Shown here: positions 22,591-31,856 of the stretch, piece by piece | How the letters are laid out: each line of letters begins with the position of its first letter | How positions within the stretch are numbered: position 1 is the stretch's first letter | Assembly (NCBI RefSeq): GCF_019649055.1 | Contig: NW_026570331.1 | Coordinates: 389,466-453,465, forward strand | DNA length: 64,000 nucleotides | Source: Paramacrobiotus metropolitanus | Lineage: Eukaryota > Tardigrada > Eutardigrada > Parachela > Macrobiotidae | Direction of reading: 5' to 3' | Notes under the pieces: model-generated | What the model was told of the DNA's origin: nothing | Seen by the model: only the letters and a program-made list of their open reading frames with translations | The model's database searches: none | Made by a program: the position numbers and the translations under genes

Positions 22591-22785
22591 ATGATTACGA
22601 AAACCTCAGTTGCTCATTTTGGAAATGATTCTGAACGAATGAAGTTGCTCACGGATGGTTTCTGCCTTTTATACGCGCCCGTTACACGGTAGTCATTTAC
22701 CACTGCAGCAGTGCTTTGTGTCTACCCACGCCTGCACCGATACATTCTTTCTATCTTCGGCCAAATTTTTTTAATTTGACTAAGA

Positions 22786-22941
22786 ATGGCTCTTCTAAGC
22801 GTAGTCATTCTCATTTCGCTCGCATCTTATGCGAGTTGCCTTTGTCTCCCCGATTGTGTATGTGAAGGTGTCGTCGTGGATTGTTTGGATTCAAACTTGG
22901 AATCCTTCCTAAGACATCTTTTCTTCAGGTTATCATCTAAT
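22786..22941 (+). CDS. Short ORF: signal peptide followed by an LRRNT-like Cys motif
   Basis: ATG at 22786 gives a 16-18 residue hydrophobic leader (MALLSVVILISLASYAS), then CLCLPDCVCEGVVVDC, the 'C-x-C ... C' start of a leucine-rich-repeat N-cap, then LESFLRHL. The frame stops at 22941. A second leucine-rich stretch (SKVPKDLISALS) lies in another frame near 22990-23040. This may be the first exon of a decayed LRR protein. Confidence 0.4.
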
Positions 22942-23099
22942 TAATTTCTGCCGCCAAATTATACGGGACAATAAAACGTATATTTCATCGATGGTACTTC
23001 GAAAGTTCCTAAAGATCTAATCTCAGCACTCAGTCCGACTGATCTACCCGGTACGATTGCTTATAATGTTTTGCCACATATTTTATCCAGTACGATTGC

Positions 23100-23495
23100 A
23101 TATATTTATTTAAATTTTTGCAGCTGTTTTTACGCGGCGCAGTACAGTGAAACTCCTCTTAACATGCACCTTCATATAACATTCGCTTAAAGAAAGGGAG
23201 AGCGATGAGCTTTTTATGGTGCGAGATCGTTGCGGTATTGTGTCTGTCGTTATAGACAAAAATATATGGTTCACCCCCAGAGGCACCGCCCCCAAAGGCA
23301 GTGCCCCTTCTTAACATACACACCTCTACAACATTCGGAAAGCCAGGAACGGAGGGTGTATGTTATGGAGAAGTTTCACTGTACGTTCAAATAATTTATT
23401 TAGAATTTTTGCAGCTGCTTTTTACGCGGTGCAGTACGTCGAAATAATTTATTTATAATTTTTGCCGCTGATTTTTACGCGGCGCAGCAAATGAA
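23100..23495. repeat. About 53 bp tandem unit (2.5 copies) interrupted by a MITE
   Basis: The unit 'tttttacgcgg(c/t)gcagtacgt' plus 'aaataatttattta.aatttttgc.gctg' occurs at about 23400-23440 and 23445-23490. A first copy starts near 23128 and is split by the insertion at 23145-23381. Its inner end coincides with the edge of the inverted-duplication arm. Confidence 0.6.
23145..23381. mobile_element. pogo/Tigger-like MITE with TA target duplication
   Basis: The element begins CAGTGAAACTCCTCTTAAC and ends with its imperfect reverse complement (gttatggagaagtttcactg). It is flanked by TA on both sides (23143-23144 and 23382-23383) and is 237 bp. The TIR type and TA duplication match Tc1/pogo/Tigger-type non-autonomous elements. 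It sits inside one unit of the surrounding tandem repeat, so it is younger than that repeat. Confidence 0.75.
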
Positions 23496-23556
23496 TTTTT
23501 TCATCGTTTCGGTGCTGATTCTTAAGCAACGCTAATGTAAAGACTTTTGTTATTAG

Positions 23557-23997
23557 TCACTGCAACGGCACCAAATCGTCCATCATCGATATCGCACATG
23601 GAACGACGGCTGCTTCCCTGCGACCTGGTAGGCATTTAAAATTCAAAAATGAAACCACGCTAACTTTCTCTTTCAGAAATGTACTCCATTAATCCGCCGA
23701 ACGACTACACCTCGGCCATGCCTTTACCGGGTAGGATTAAATTTTAGACCGTTGCTCATTTTAAAACAATCTTGACCTGGATTTGCAGATGCCGATGTGA
23801 CAGTGTCTAACGTGATCTATGCCTGTGTGGGAATCTTGGCTGCTGCTCTCACAGCTGTCCCTGTTGTCTGCGTGATTCGGCGTGGCTGGGCTGCATTGAA
23901 AGCCCGTTCAGCACGTGGAGCGGCATATGGCCCAGAGGCCATTGAACTGTCAAATCGCTACGATTGTGGAGGACGCGGTTTAAACAGCCCTGTATAG
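23557..23997 (+). CDS. Small single-pass membrane protein, 3' exons (arm copy 2)
   Basis: Three short exons have good borders and matching phase-1 junctions: 23557-23627 (HCNGTKSSIIDIAHGTT, one N-glycosylation site), 23677-23730 (EMYSINPPNDYTSAM) and 23789-23997. The introns are only 49 and 58 bp. The last exon carries one transmembrane segment (VIYACVGILAAALTAVPVVC), a positive RR stop-transfer and a cytosolic tail ending NSPV. The layout suggests the C-terminus of a type I membrane protein. The 5' part is not found next to it. Unknown family; the copy in the other arm has a mutated donor. Confidence 0.5.
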
Positions 23998-24619
23998 ATT
24001 TTCTCCTGATTATGTAGTGATGTATTTTGATGATCGAAATGCTTCCGTTGTGGTAAAACAGCTTTTTTTTACGATTCGGAAACAGTTTGTTTTTGTAAGG
24101 AAAATTAACTTTCCTTTTTTTACGTGATCTGAGATGCATTTTGTACAGACGAAAATTTTTTGCAATAAACTTCAGCAGATTTTCGTTATTATTGCAGCAT
24201 AAATTATTGTGCCGCAGTGCAGACAGCGTCAGATGATCGATTATGTACAACATCGATTCAAACACTTCACAGCAGAAGACACAAATGCCGTAAAGAAGCT
24301 TGCGGCACTCTCAGGACAGCGTCAGTCGCTTCAGTAACGTACACACACACGTATAATTATATTCGTACACATTAACGTTGATTCATTTATAGAGAGAAGA
24401 TAGAAATGCTGCACATTGGCCTGCGGCGTGTAAAAGTGAGCATTGATCAGCTGATCACCTTGACACACATACCATTTGCCGTTTGACCCCAGGCGTTGCA
24501 ACCGTTGCATTCTTTATTATGCCAACCTGACCTTTTGACCTCGACCGTTGCGACCGTTGGTCATTTTTTAATCTATTCTATTGTTCAAGCTCATTAAACA
24601 TGTAAATTCCGGTCGCATT

Positions 24620-25040
24620 TAGAGTACTGTCCACTATCTGGGATGCGTTGGAGATGGCGCTGCCGGTGCACAACACGACGGCGTGCGGGCTCTGTGGGTG
24701 TGGTTGACAGCGATCACGGCGGACGAGGGCCAAGAGCTGTTACACACGGCAGTCTGTAAAGTAAACGAATCGCGAATTGTGGTCGCAAAGTGCTTCCCTA
24801 CGAACAGATTCGCGATCCGTTGGGAAATTCACCCCAGCGCGTATCCCTAACATCGGACGATTTCGTCCTAATGACATGCAGTTTCCCTACCGGGTACTGG
24901 ACGAAGCCGTCTGTTTCTTCGCTGTTGATCCGCAAAGTCGAACTGCTGCTCGAGATTTAGTTTGTCAATATTCACAGTCGAGAGTTGCACTGTTTGCGAC
25001 GCCCCCAGATCCTGCCTATGGGAGATGACGATGTGGTAAG
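24620..25040 (+). pseudogene. F-box family fragments (exon II end joined to exon I end)
   Basis: 24640-24770 matches the end of exon II of the gene at 37.49-38.34 kb at nucleotide level (gcgttggagatggcgct; gacggcgtgcgggctc). It is followed directly by a stretch reading KLLPYEQIRDPLGNS, SFPTGYWTKPS and LLIRKVELLLEI then a stop. That stretch resembles the end of exon I at 40.05-40.31 kb (KLIPGQQIR, VPNGYWIMKPSWS, LLRRVERE). The order is reversed relative to the intact genes, so it is a shuffled relic. Confidence 0.7.
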
Positions 25041-25176
25041 TCCCTATTAGCAACGGCAGCTCAAGAACTTTTGTTTTAGAAGTACATCACTGAACTGTAA
25101 GTTTTCGCTTCTGCTTATAATAAGCGGAGGCGTACGAGCGACACAAACAGTACCCCCGATCCGACTACACTCTACA

Positions 25177-25241
25177 TGTCTGGTATTGGTGACATATCTT
25201 TCCTTTCCCACTGATCGGTGGCGTGATCATAAGCATCCACT
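25177..25241 (-). pseudogene. Kelch-repeat exon fragment
   Basis: The minus strand reads VDAYDHATDQWERKDMSP, a Kelch blade ('Y-D-p-x-t-x-x-W') similar to VEAYDPATGHWVRK at 13.15 kb. It lies in the block present only in the right arm, hence a second Kelch-derived piece. Confidence 0.55.
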
Positions 25242-25928
25242 CACACACACGTCGTTCCTTTTCTAAGCCACGTAAACAGTTCAATACAAAATTTGCTGTG
25301 GCTGTTGAAAGATTCTACTCAATACTAATAACACAAAAAGAAGAAAAACCGAAAAAAAAGAGGTTCAGAAAAACAGCCCGGCGATATTACCAGTGCTCTT
25401 AGTACGTTTGGATGCAATCGAACATCGAATTTTTAGCTGTTTTGTTTATTGTGGGATATTGATATCAGTTTCGCTTTTTCTGGACCGTTTGATTTTAACA
25501 ATGATCAGCGATGAACTGGTAACTTATAGATGAGCGCTTATGATATATGACTACCACTTTCAGCAAAGCATATTATTCTGTCGCTGATCGTTACGATCTT
25601 ATAACTTCTCTTTTTGCAATGTTTCTGGCTCATTACGCACAAAAACAGGTTCAACCTACTCTAATTGTAACCCATAGAGCATCTGGCAAGAAAAAATATA
25701 CCAGCAACAATACATCATCACGAAGAAAACTAGTAATGTACCAATCCGCCGTTCCCATCGACAATCCGACTGTCAGCTCACAACATCCGAGTAAAGATAA
25801 AAAATGCTATCAGGAAGGGGATTTGAAAATTCTCAAAAAAAAGAAACAAGGAAAAGAAAATAAATTATACGGCACCGTTTCGTCAGCTGCAGTCCGGAGC
25901 GCGCCTCAGCGGCGTTTCATCTTCATGA

Positions 25929-27432
25929 CTACGCAGTCAAATGGATAGGCGGGAGTCGGTAATTCTTTGGAAGCAGCGCCCAGGTGTCCCTCTCGTGATC
26001 GTACACAACTATAGTGTAATAACCATTACCATTTTTTACCCGTCGATCACCTCCAATGGCGTACAGCTTCCCCTCCACGTACGCGCATCCGGGATAAATG
26101 TGCTCCATGACCAGATCCGCTGCAGTCACATAACGATGACGCCACTACTATGCCCAAGCAGCAAACTACGAGGTTTCCCGTACTTAGTCACTTCGCGTAC
26201 ATAACTTCATAAATTTTGTCACTATCCATTAAGCGCACTACTTGATTTAAGGCCGATCGCTTAAATTATGCATCCGCACTCGAGTTTATAAATTTCAGTT
26301 CAATTTTTATCCAAACATATGTTGGCGAACCGTACTATTTATCAGCTGAAATGAATTTCGTAAGGAAAAATGGTTTACTGACGAATAACAACGGATCATT
26401 TTTGAAAGCGCCGTTTAACACAGAAATCAAACTGCAACAAACAACGAACTAGCACCCATCCATTCTAACCCAATGGCCGGTGGCCGGGTCATAAGCCTCC
26501 ACGCGCCGAAGGTCCAACGCATCCACTCCACCACCTACACGTTGCATAAGAAAACTACTTCGACAGCTGAACGATTTCAACCATGCCATGCTGTCTTTTG
26601 TAAATGATAACATGCTTACCGAAAACAAAGATCAATCCGCCTGGACCCACGCAGGCAGTAAAGTATGCGCGTCCGAGCGGCATGTTATGCAGCCGGGTCC
26701 GTTTATCTGAATCAGGATCGTAGGAAAAGACATATTGCCAAGAATTGTCGTCCCATTCTCCGCCGAATACAAACAGTCGACCGTCACATGCCACCATGGC
26801 AAAGCCGTACAGGCAAATGGGCAGCGGAGCAGCATCGCTCCAGGTATTGATTTATTAGTGGAAGACTTCCAAGGACGTCAGTGTGCCGTCATCATAGCAA
26901 CCGGCGACGTAAATGCTATCATTAAGCGAGGCAAGCGTCGCCCCCGGCGCGGCGTCGACGTCGTCCACCACGCGCTACTCATCACGGAGGCTCACATAGC
27001 GGCTGCCCCGCCGGACGATGTGCATGCCGTGATGGTGGGAAACGAAAATGGAAGCGGCGTCCAGCAACACGCTGCGGCAGCCTTCGCCGTCAGCGGGCAG
27101 ATCATTTAGGCGCCACGGGGCCGGGATCGATGGACTGAAGTCGTACACGGAGCTTGTAACGGGAGCTGTGAAGTCTGCGCTGTCACGCTCGCAACCGCGC
27201 ACGCAGAAGATCACGTCCTGAGCATCTGAAACCAGCAGTGCAGCAAAACGAAGTGGATTGCGAATACAAGACCCACATATCCCACGGCAAAACTAGCTCA
27301 TGAAGTATTTTGCAATGAATTTGAATGGTACAGCGTTATTAAAGCGGCTGCGAGGTCCTTACCGTATGAATGGCGTGTTGCAGTGCTCTGCGCTTCCCCG
27401 AGAGCCAGTCCATAGGCGGCTATTGCGGACTA
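25929..27432 (-). pseudogene. Kelch half of the BTB-BACK-Kelch gene, inverted degraded copy
   Basis: Minus-strand copy of the gene at 11-13.7 kb without BTB and most of BACK. From 27432 it keeps the last BACK residues (AYGLALGKRRAL), a donor at 27362, and an exon from 27217 (VIFCVRGCERDSADF, HHHGMHIVRRGSRYV). Then come an in-frame TAG where the other copy has TGG, further stops near 26845, and open blades (CDGRLFVFGGEWDDNSW; YVEGKLYAIGGD). It retains the correct TTT run near 26800 where the left copy has an extra T. Neither copy is intact, but their lesions do not overlap. Confidence 0.85.
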
Positions 27433-27882
27433 CCATGCTGAGAAAACAAATTCTTTAATTTTGAAACGTTCAAAGTTTTTGAAGTCCAGCTTGATTGTGG
27501 AATGCTAAATTTAATCTGAAGTTAGAGCATTAAATCCTACCTCCAACTGTACAGTTAATCTGTTTTCAAACATAGCGCACGAAAATGCATTTATCAAACA
27601 AGGTTCGCTTTTATTTACTCATTCAAATCAATATTTTCGGTTTTGCCAAACAATTATGACCAATCTCACTGCTAGAATGATCCAGTTGTCTGAAAAGCTT
27701 AAATGCCAGAAACTTAATTAATTTCTACTGAGACGGATGACCTGTCAGGTTTTTGAATACTACACAGATTACATGGGTTACTGCTAGCCCGGCAAGAATA
27801 GGATGCATACAGAGTACATTCTAACCGCAAGCGAACACAACCCGGACGCATTTTTACGAAGCGCAATCTGGCTACCAGTTAA

Positions 27883-28558
27883 GGGATTTGGCCCGGTACA
27901 TAGCTTCAAATTTGTATACATCCACGGCAACTTTCGCTGTCGCGCACTCCTAAACGCTTTTTTTCATTGCTTTATGATGATCTATAGCCAAAGGATTCGT
28001 ATAAATAGGCGACAAAACCGTTTGTGCGCGCAACATCCGGTTCGTGAGTTATTAGTGAAACAAAATTCCAAAAGCTTAAACGCACGGAGTTGTACCAAAA
28101 GTCTCATTATGAACCGATGCTCTTCTAATTTTGCACGAAAACACACATTACTATGAAGATCGTTTTGGTACCGAACCAGCTTTCCACCATTTTTTTCAAA
28201 TTTTAAATTATTTTTTAAAATTTTTGAAATTCATTTTAAAATTTGGAAAAACTAGTAAAAAGCTGGTTCGGTACCAAAACGATCTTTATAGTAATGTGCG
28301 TTTTCGTGCAGAATTTGAAGAGCATCGGTTCATAATGAGACTTTTGGTAAACCACCGCGCGTCTAAACGTTTGGAATTTTATTTCACTAATAACTCCCGA
28401 ACCGGATGTTGCGCGCGCAAACGGATTTCACGCCTACGTATACAAATCCTTTGGCTACAAAATGTCATAGAGCTATGCAAAAAAGTGTTTAGGAGTGCGC
28501 GACAGCGAAAGTTCCCGTGCAGATACCGAATTTGGTACTATGTACCGGGCCAAATCCC
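27883..28558. mobile_element. 676 bp foldback (long-hairpin) element with TTAA target duplication
   Basis: Almost the whole element is two inverted arms (left about 27883-28190, right about 28255-28558) around a short AT-rich loop. It starts GGGATTTGGCCCGGTACA, ends with the reverse complement, and is flanked by TTAA at 27879-27882 and 28559-28562. TTAA duplication is typical of piggyBac-type transposition. No transposase is encoded. The arms are imperfect (many single differences), so it is not brand new. Confidence 0.85.
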
Positions 28559-28784
28559 TTAACGCAGCCGTGTATTAATTTGCACCACCCTTTCCCGCGG
28601 TACGGCAACGACGGACGCGGAACAGCTGACTGCGTCAAGCATAACACCTAGAGTATCAGCAAGAAGTCCATCCACATATAAAATGAATCCGCACGCCGAT
28701 AAAACCGATTTCCCCGAAAGATTTACAGATAGGGGATAAAGAACACCTGAGCCGCTTACTTCGCAAAAACCAAGCTCTCGGCTT

Positions 28785-30370
28785 TCCGGCGCGAGCGTCT
28801 TCAACTATTCTTACACTGCTCCTATCACTTCACTGTCTGGAATCAACAGCGCCGCCTCCACCGCATTTCCCAGCGTGGACGCCAAATCGCTGCTCAGCGG
28901 CAGAGGTACCATGTTCATGTCGCCATTCATCTGCAAGGAGACGTACCAGCTTGGCAGCAGCTCCGTCAAACCGTCATAAAGCAGACACACCCCGCAGCAA
29001 ATCAGATAGATGGCCACACACGGCAGACCCCGACACGCTGCACCGAAACCACCAAAGTAACCCTTGAAATGTAGCCGGCCCAACGAATCCATCGCCAAGA
29101 CGGTGCACCTCGCACTCGACTGGTTGGAAATAGTCATCGCCATATCCGGCTCGGAAATCACGTTCGTGATACCGAAGAAATACAGCACCATCAGACGGAT
29201 CCCGGGATGGGTCCGCCCGACATAATGGACCATTTTTAGTTCGTGAAGGAAATCCGGCAACTGGATCGCGTGTTCGCGTTCATGAATATTGACGCGCTTG
29301 ATGGAGGGCATCCGACAGACGCATGCAGCGACCGTCTCGATGACAATGTTGGCCGTCAAAGCCGGTGCGTCCAGAATAGCATTCCACGCGGGGCACCCGC
29401 AGCATTGTCTGTGTCAGGGCGTCCAGATGGGTTAACACCTGCTCCCACTCATCCATGCCAGAGAGCGGGATTCGTCGCTCCACAGATACGCATGTGTTCT
29501 ACCAAAAGTTTATAAACCAATGAAAGTTTGTCTGTGTGGAAAACAAATTTACGCAAACGCTGCAGTCAATACCAATAACTCATGGTAGCCGTGCTTTTCC
29601 CAATCGTACCCAGGCTGGTCTATACGCTGCCATTAGTAAGCGTCCTAATCACCTAAACGTTCGCTATACAAGCGTCGTGTCATCCCCTCGCCGCTGTGAA
29701 AGGCAGACGTCACCGTTCAGCTCCACACCCGCGACATCGATGCAAACCACCGGGTGAGGTTTCTTGGGTTACCAAACGCGTCGCCCGTTGGTCTGCAGTT
29801 CCATCAGCACCTGTCTCAGATGAGCCGCAGGCACCGCACGCCACTCAAACGTCAGCGGCACAATGCGCTTGGCAAAACGTCCCGGTCCAATGCGCAGCAG
29901 GTGCGTCACCTGCGACACCTGCAGCTCCTCGTGGTGTTCTTCCGGCCAGGCAGGATGACGAACGTGGTGCTTTGGGGAGAATGTCCGGCCAGATGGCGCC
30001 GCTGTCCTTCTGCCCCTGCACGACCGACGCCGTTAAGCCGTTACACCGATCCGATGTTCCCGACTCCTTGAGACTAATCAGGTTCCCTGGCCACCCACGT
30101 CATGCCCCAACGGGATGTTGACGGCGCAGCACTGCCACCGGGATCGTCATCCAGGGCTCCAGTGACGAGACATTTTCAATTTCCATTAGGTGAATGGTAT
30201 GTGATCGGATAGGAAAACACGGTTAAATGGGATAAGGTTCGCTGCGACGATTGGGGCACAGCAGATCGATGTATAGCCCGTTGTCCGCCATATCGATGTA
30301 GAGCCTGTTGTCCGCCATGTCCACCACGCGGCCATGCAAAAGGATATGACCACAACGTTGATGTCAATAA
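28785..30370 (-). pseudogene. F-box family member 1, decayed
   Basis: Minus-strand exon I remnant (30370-29690): HGRVVDMADNRLYID and GLYIDLLCPNRRSEP, then a stretch matching exon I at 36.86-37.3 kb at DNA level ('gtgctgcgccgtca', 'ggcgccatctgg'). A 27 bp unit is tandemly duplicated in it (30265-30291 and 30292-30318). Exon II remnant (29483-28785): WEQVLTHLDALTQTMLR (F-box), a frameshift near 29395, then AWNAILDAPALTANIVIE, VHYVGRTHPGIRLMVLYFFG and NAVEAALLIPD, collinear with exon II at 37.5-38.3 kb. Frames break several times. F-box proteins recruit substrates to SCF ubiquitin ligases; this copy should be dead. Confidence 0.75.
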
Positions 30371-30562
30371 GCCGTTCCGCAAAAAAAAAACATGGCCTAC
30401 AACCGGCTTTGAGACATACTACTGTCACATACAAACGGCTTACCAATTCGCAAATGAATTTTTGAATATTCGTAATTTTAATTCGATGGCATCGCCCACT
30501 GCACGTGTAACCTGGGTGGCCACCCTCCGTAACTATATAGATATTCACCTGTAGGAAAAAGA

Positions 30563-30820
30563 TGGAAGATCAATTTACGCATGAAATGCTGTGGATTTGG
30601 ATTTTGGAAGTCGACGGTGTGCTGCAGCACGGCCACGTCGTCCGTCTGAAAGAGAAAAACGAGAACGACAACACACCGCGGCGTCTGATTGTCGATACTT
30701 GACCCATCAGGCGGTACTGATGGATTACGAGGTATTCGACTGCTCTACTGATCGATTCAGCAGCGCGAGCGCGGACGTCGATGTGGAGGTGCTGCTGTGT
30801 TATTGTGCTGTATTAACGGC
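30563..30820 (+). pseudogene. F-box family exon I fragment
   Basis: The plus strand reads EVDGVLQHGHVVRLKEKNEN, then after frame changes SSASADVDVEVLL. The gene at 39.7 kb has EINGQLQHGYVIGLKEYDND and GTGADVEVLLRDG. Stops follow within 30 codons. It lies head-to-head with family member 1. Confidence 0.7.
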
Positions 30821-31022
30821 TCGAAGTCAATAAAAAAAATTAATAGTTCTAATAAAAATAATACCAACCAGTCAATTGCAATATAGCGTGTGTATAAAGC
30901 GCTGTTCTAAACTCGCGTGGCGGAACGTGTAGGCTTTTCCTCCCGGCCCGGCCACATATTGTTGTCTGGTGCTCCGGAAAAGGGTGCACCTTGGAAATAG
31001 TTGCACCTTGGAAATGGTGCAC

Positions 31023-31175
31023 CGCCGAAGGTCCAACGCATCCACTCCACCACCTACACGTTGCATAAGAAAACTACTTCGACAGCTGAACGATTTCAAC
31101 CATGCCATGCTGTCTTTTGTAAATGATAACATGCTTACCGAAAACAAAGATCAATCCGCCTGGACCCACGCAGGC
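31023..31175 (-). pseudogene. 153 bp Kelch-gene fragment, identical to part of the right arm
   Basis: By eye, 31023-31175 is identical to 26504-26656 (reverse-strand Kelch exon and intron border), while the left arm differs from both. Its edges are abrupt (ggtgcac on one side, tttcctttag on the other). This is a recent short copy of the right arm, pasted among the F-box genes. Confidence 0.8.
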
Positions 31176-31856
31176 TTTCCTTTAGTACTTGCAGTTACGT
31201 GATCATCACAAAATGACGACCGGTACAGGAGACTGCTTTTTGGGACATTTCATGCTTAATGAGTTTTTTGTGTTGGTTACTTTCAACATGCATTATCAAA
31301 CAATTTTTAACCTTCCAGATCCACTTAAGTAATTGTAAAATTATTATTGCTAGAAGTACGAGTATTCGATAAAGCACGACCCACAGTCAAATTGCTAGTA
31401 AATTAAAACCAAGAATTCGAAAGGCAAAGAAACCGGCGAAATCGCTCATGAAAAAACGGTTATTTCGCTCTCAAATGCCGCACTGCAATTTATCTTTCAA
31501 TACGGTAAATATTCCATAATAAGCGGAAACGCAACTGAAATAATCATTTTCATTCCTTCAAACACGAGCATTAACTGGCTACACCATCACTCCCTTCTAT
31601 TATTGTTATTATTATTGTATTATTACATTATCACCAACCGGTCGAGAGAAACTTGCGTGAAAAATATCGCGAAAAAAACGACAGTTAATAAAAGTCTATA
31701 AAACGACAAAATTCGAAGTCAACACCGAACATCAGCAGGAAAACAAGTTGACACGACGACAAGCAGCGACGGGATTAAATACTACTGAAAAAAACGTTGA
31801 TCGGTGAGCAAACGAGTATGCGACCGGAGCGGCCATTGGACGGGCGTCTGGGCCGT

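Larger units (their letters stand above)
23440..27600 (-). repeat. Right arm of the long inverted duplication
   Basis: Inverted counterpart of 11870-15885. It lacks the equivalent of 12035-12497 (most of the BACK exon and the end of its intron), but keeps a 279 bp segment missing from the left arm (27080-27358). The block 24925-25555 is unrelated to the left arm's 14095-14430. The BTB exons were not included. Confidence 0.85.

Noticed and set aside
25547-25948. A 133-codon open frame (and its counterpart 13701-14120) conserved in both arms
   Set aside because: It is antisense to the Kelch last exon and 3' flank. Differences between the two copies change amino acids at least as often as they keep them, which points to no coding constraint.
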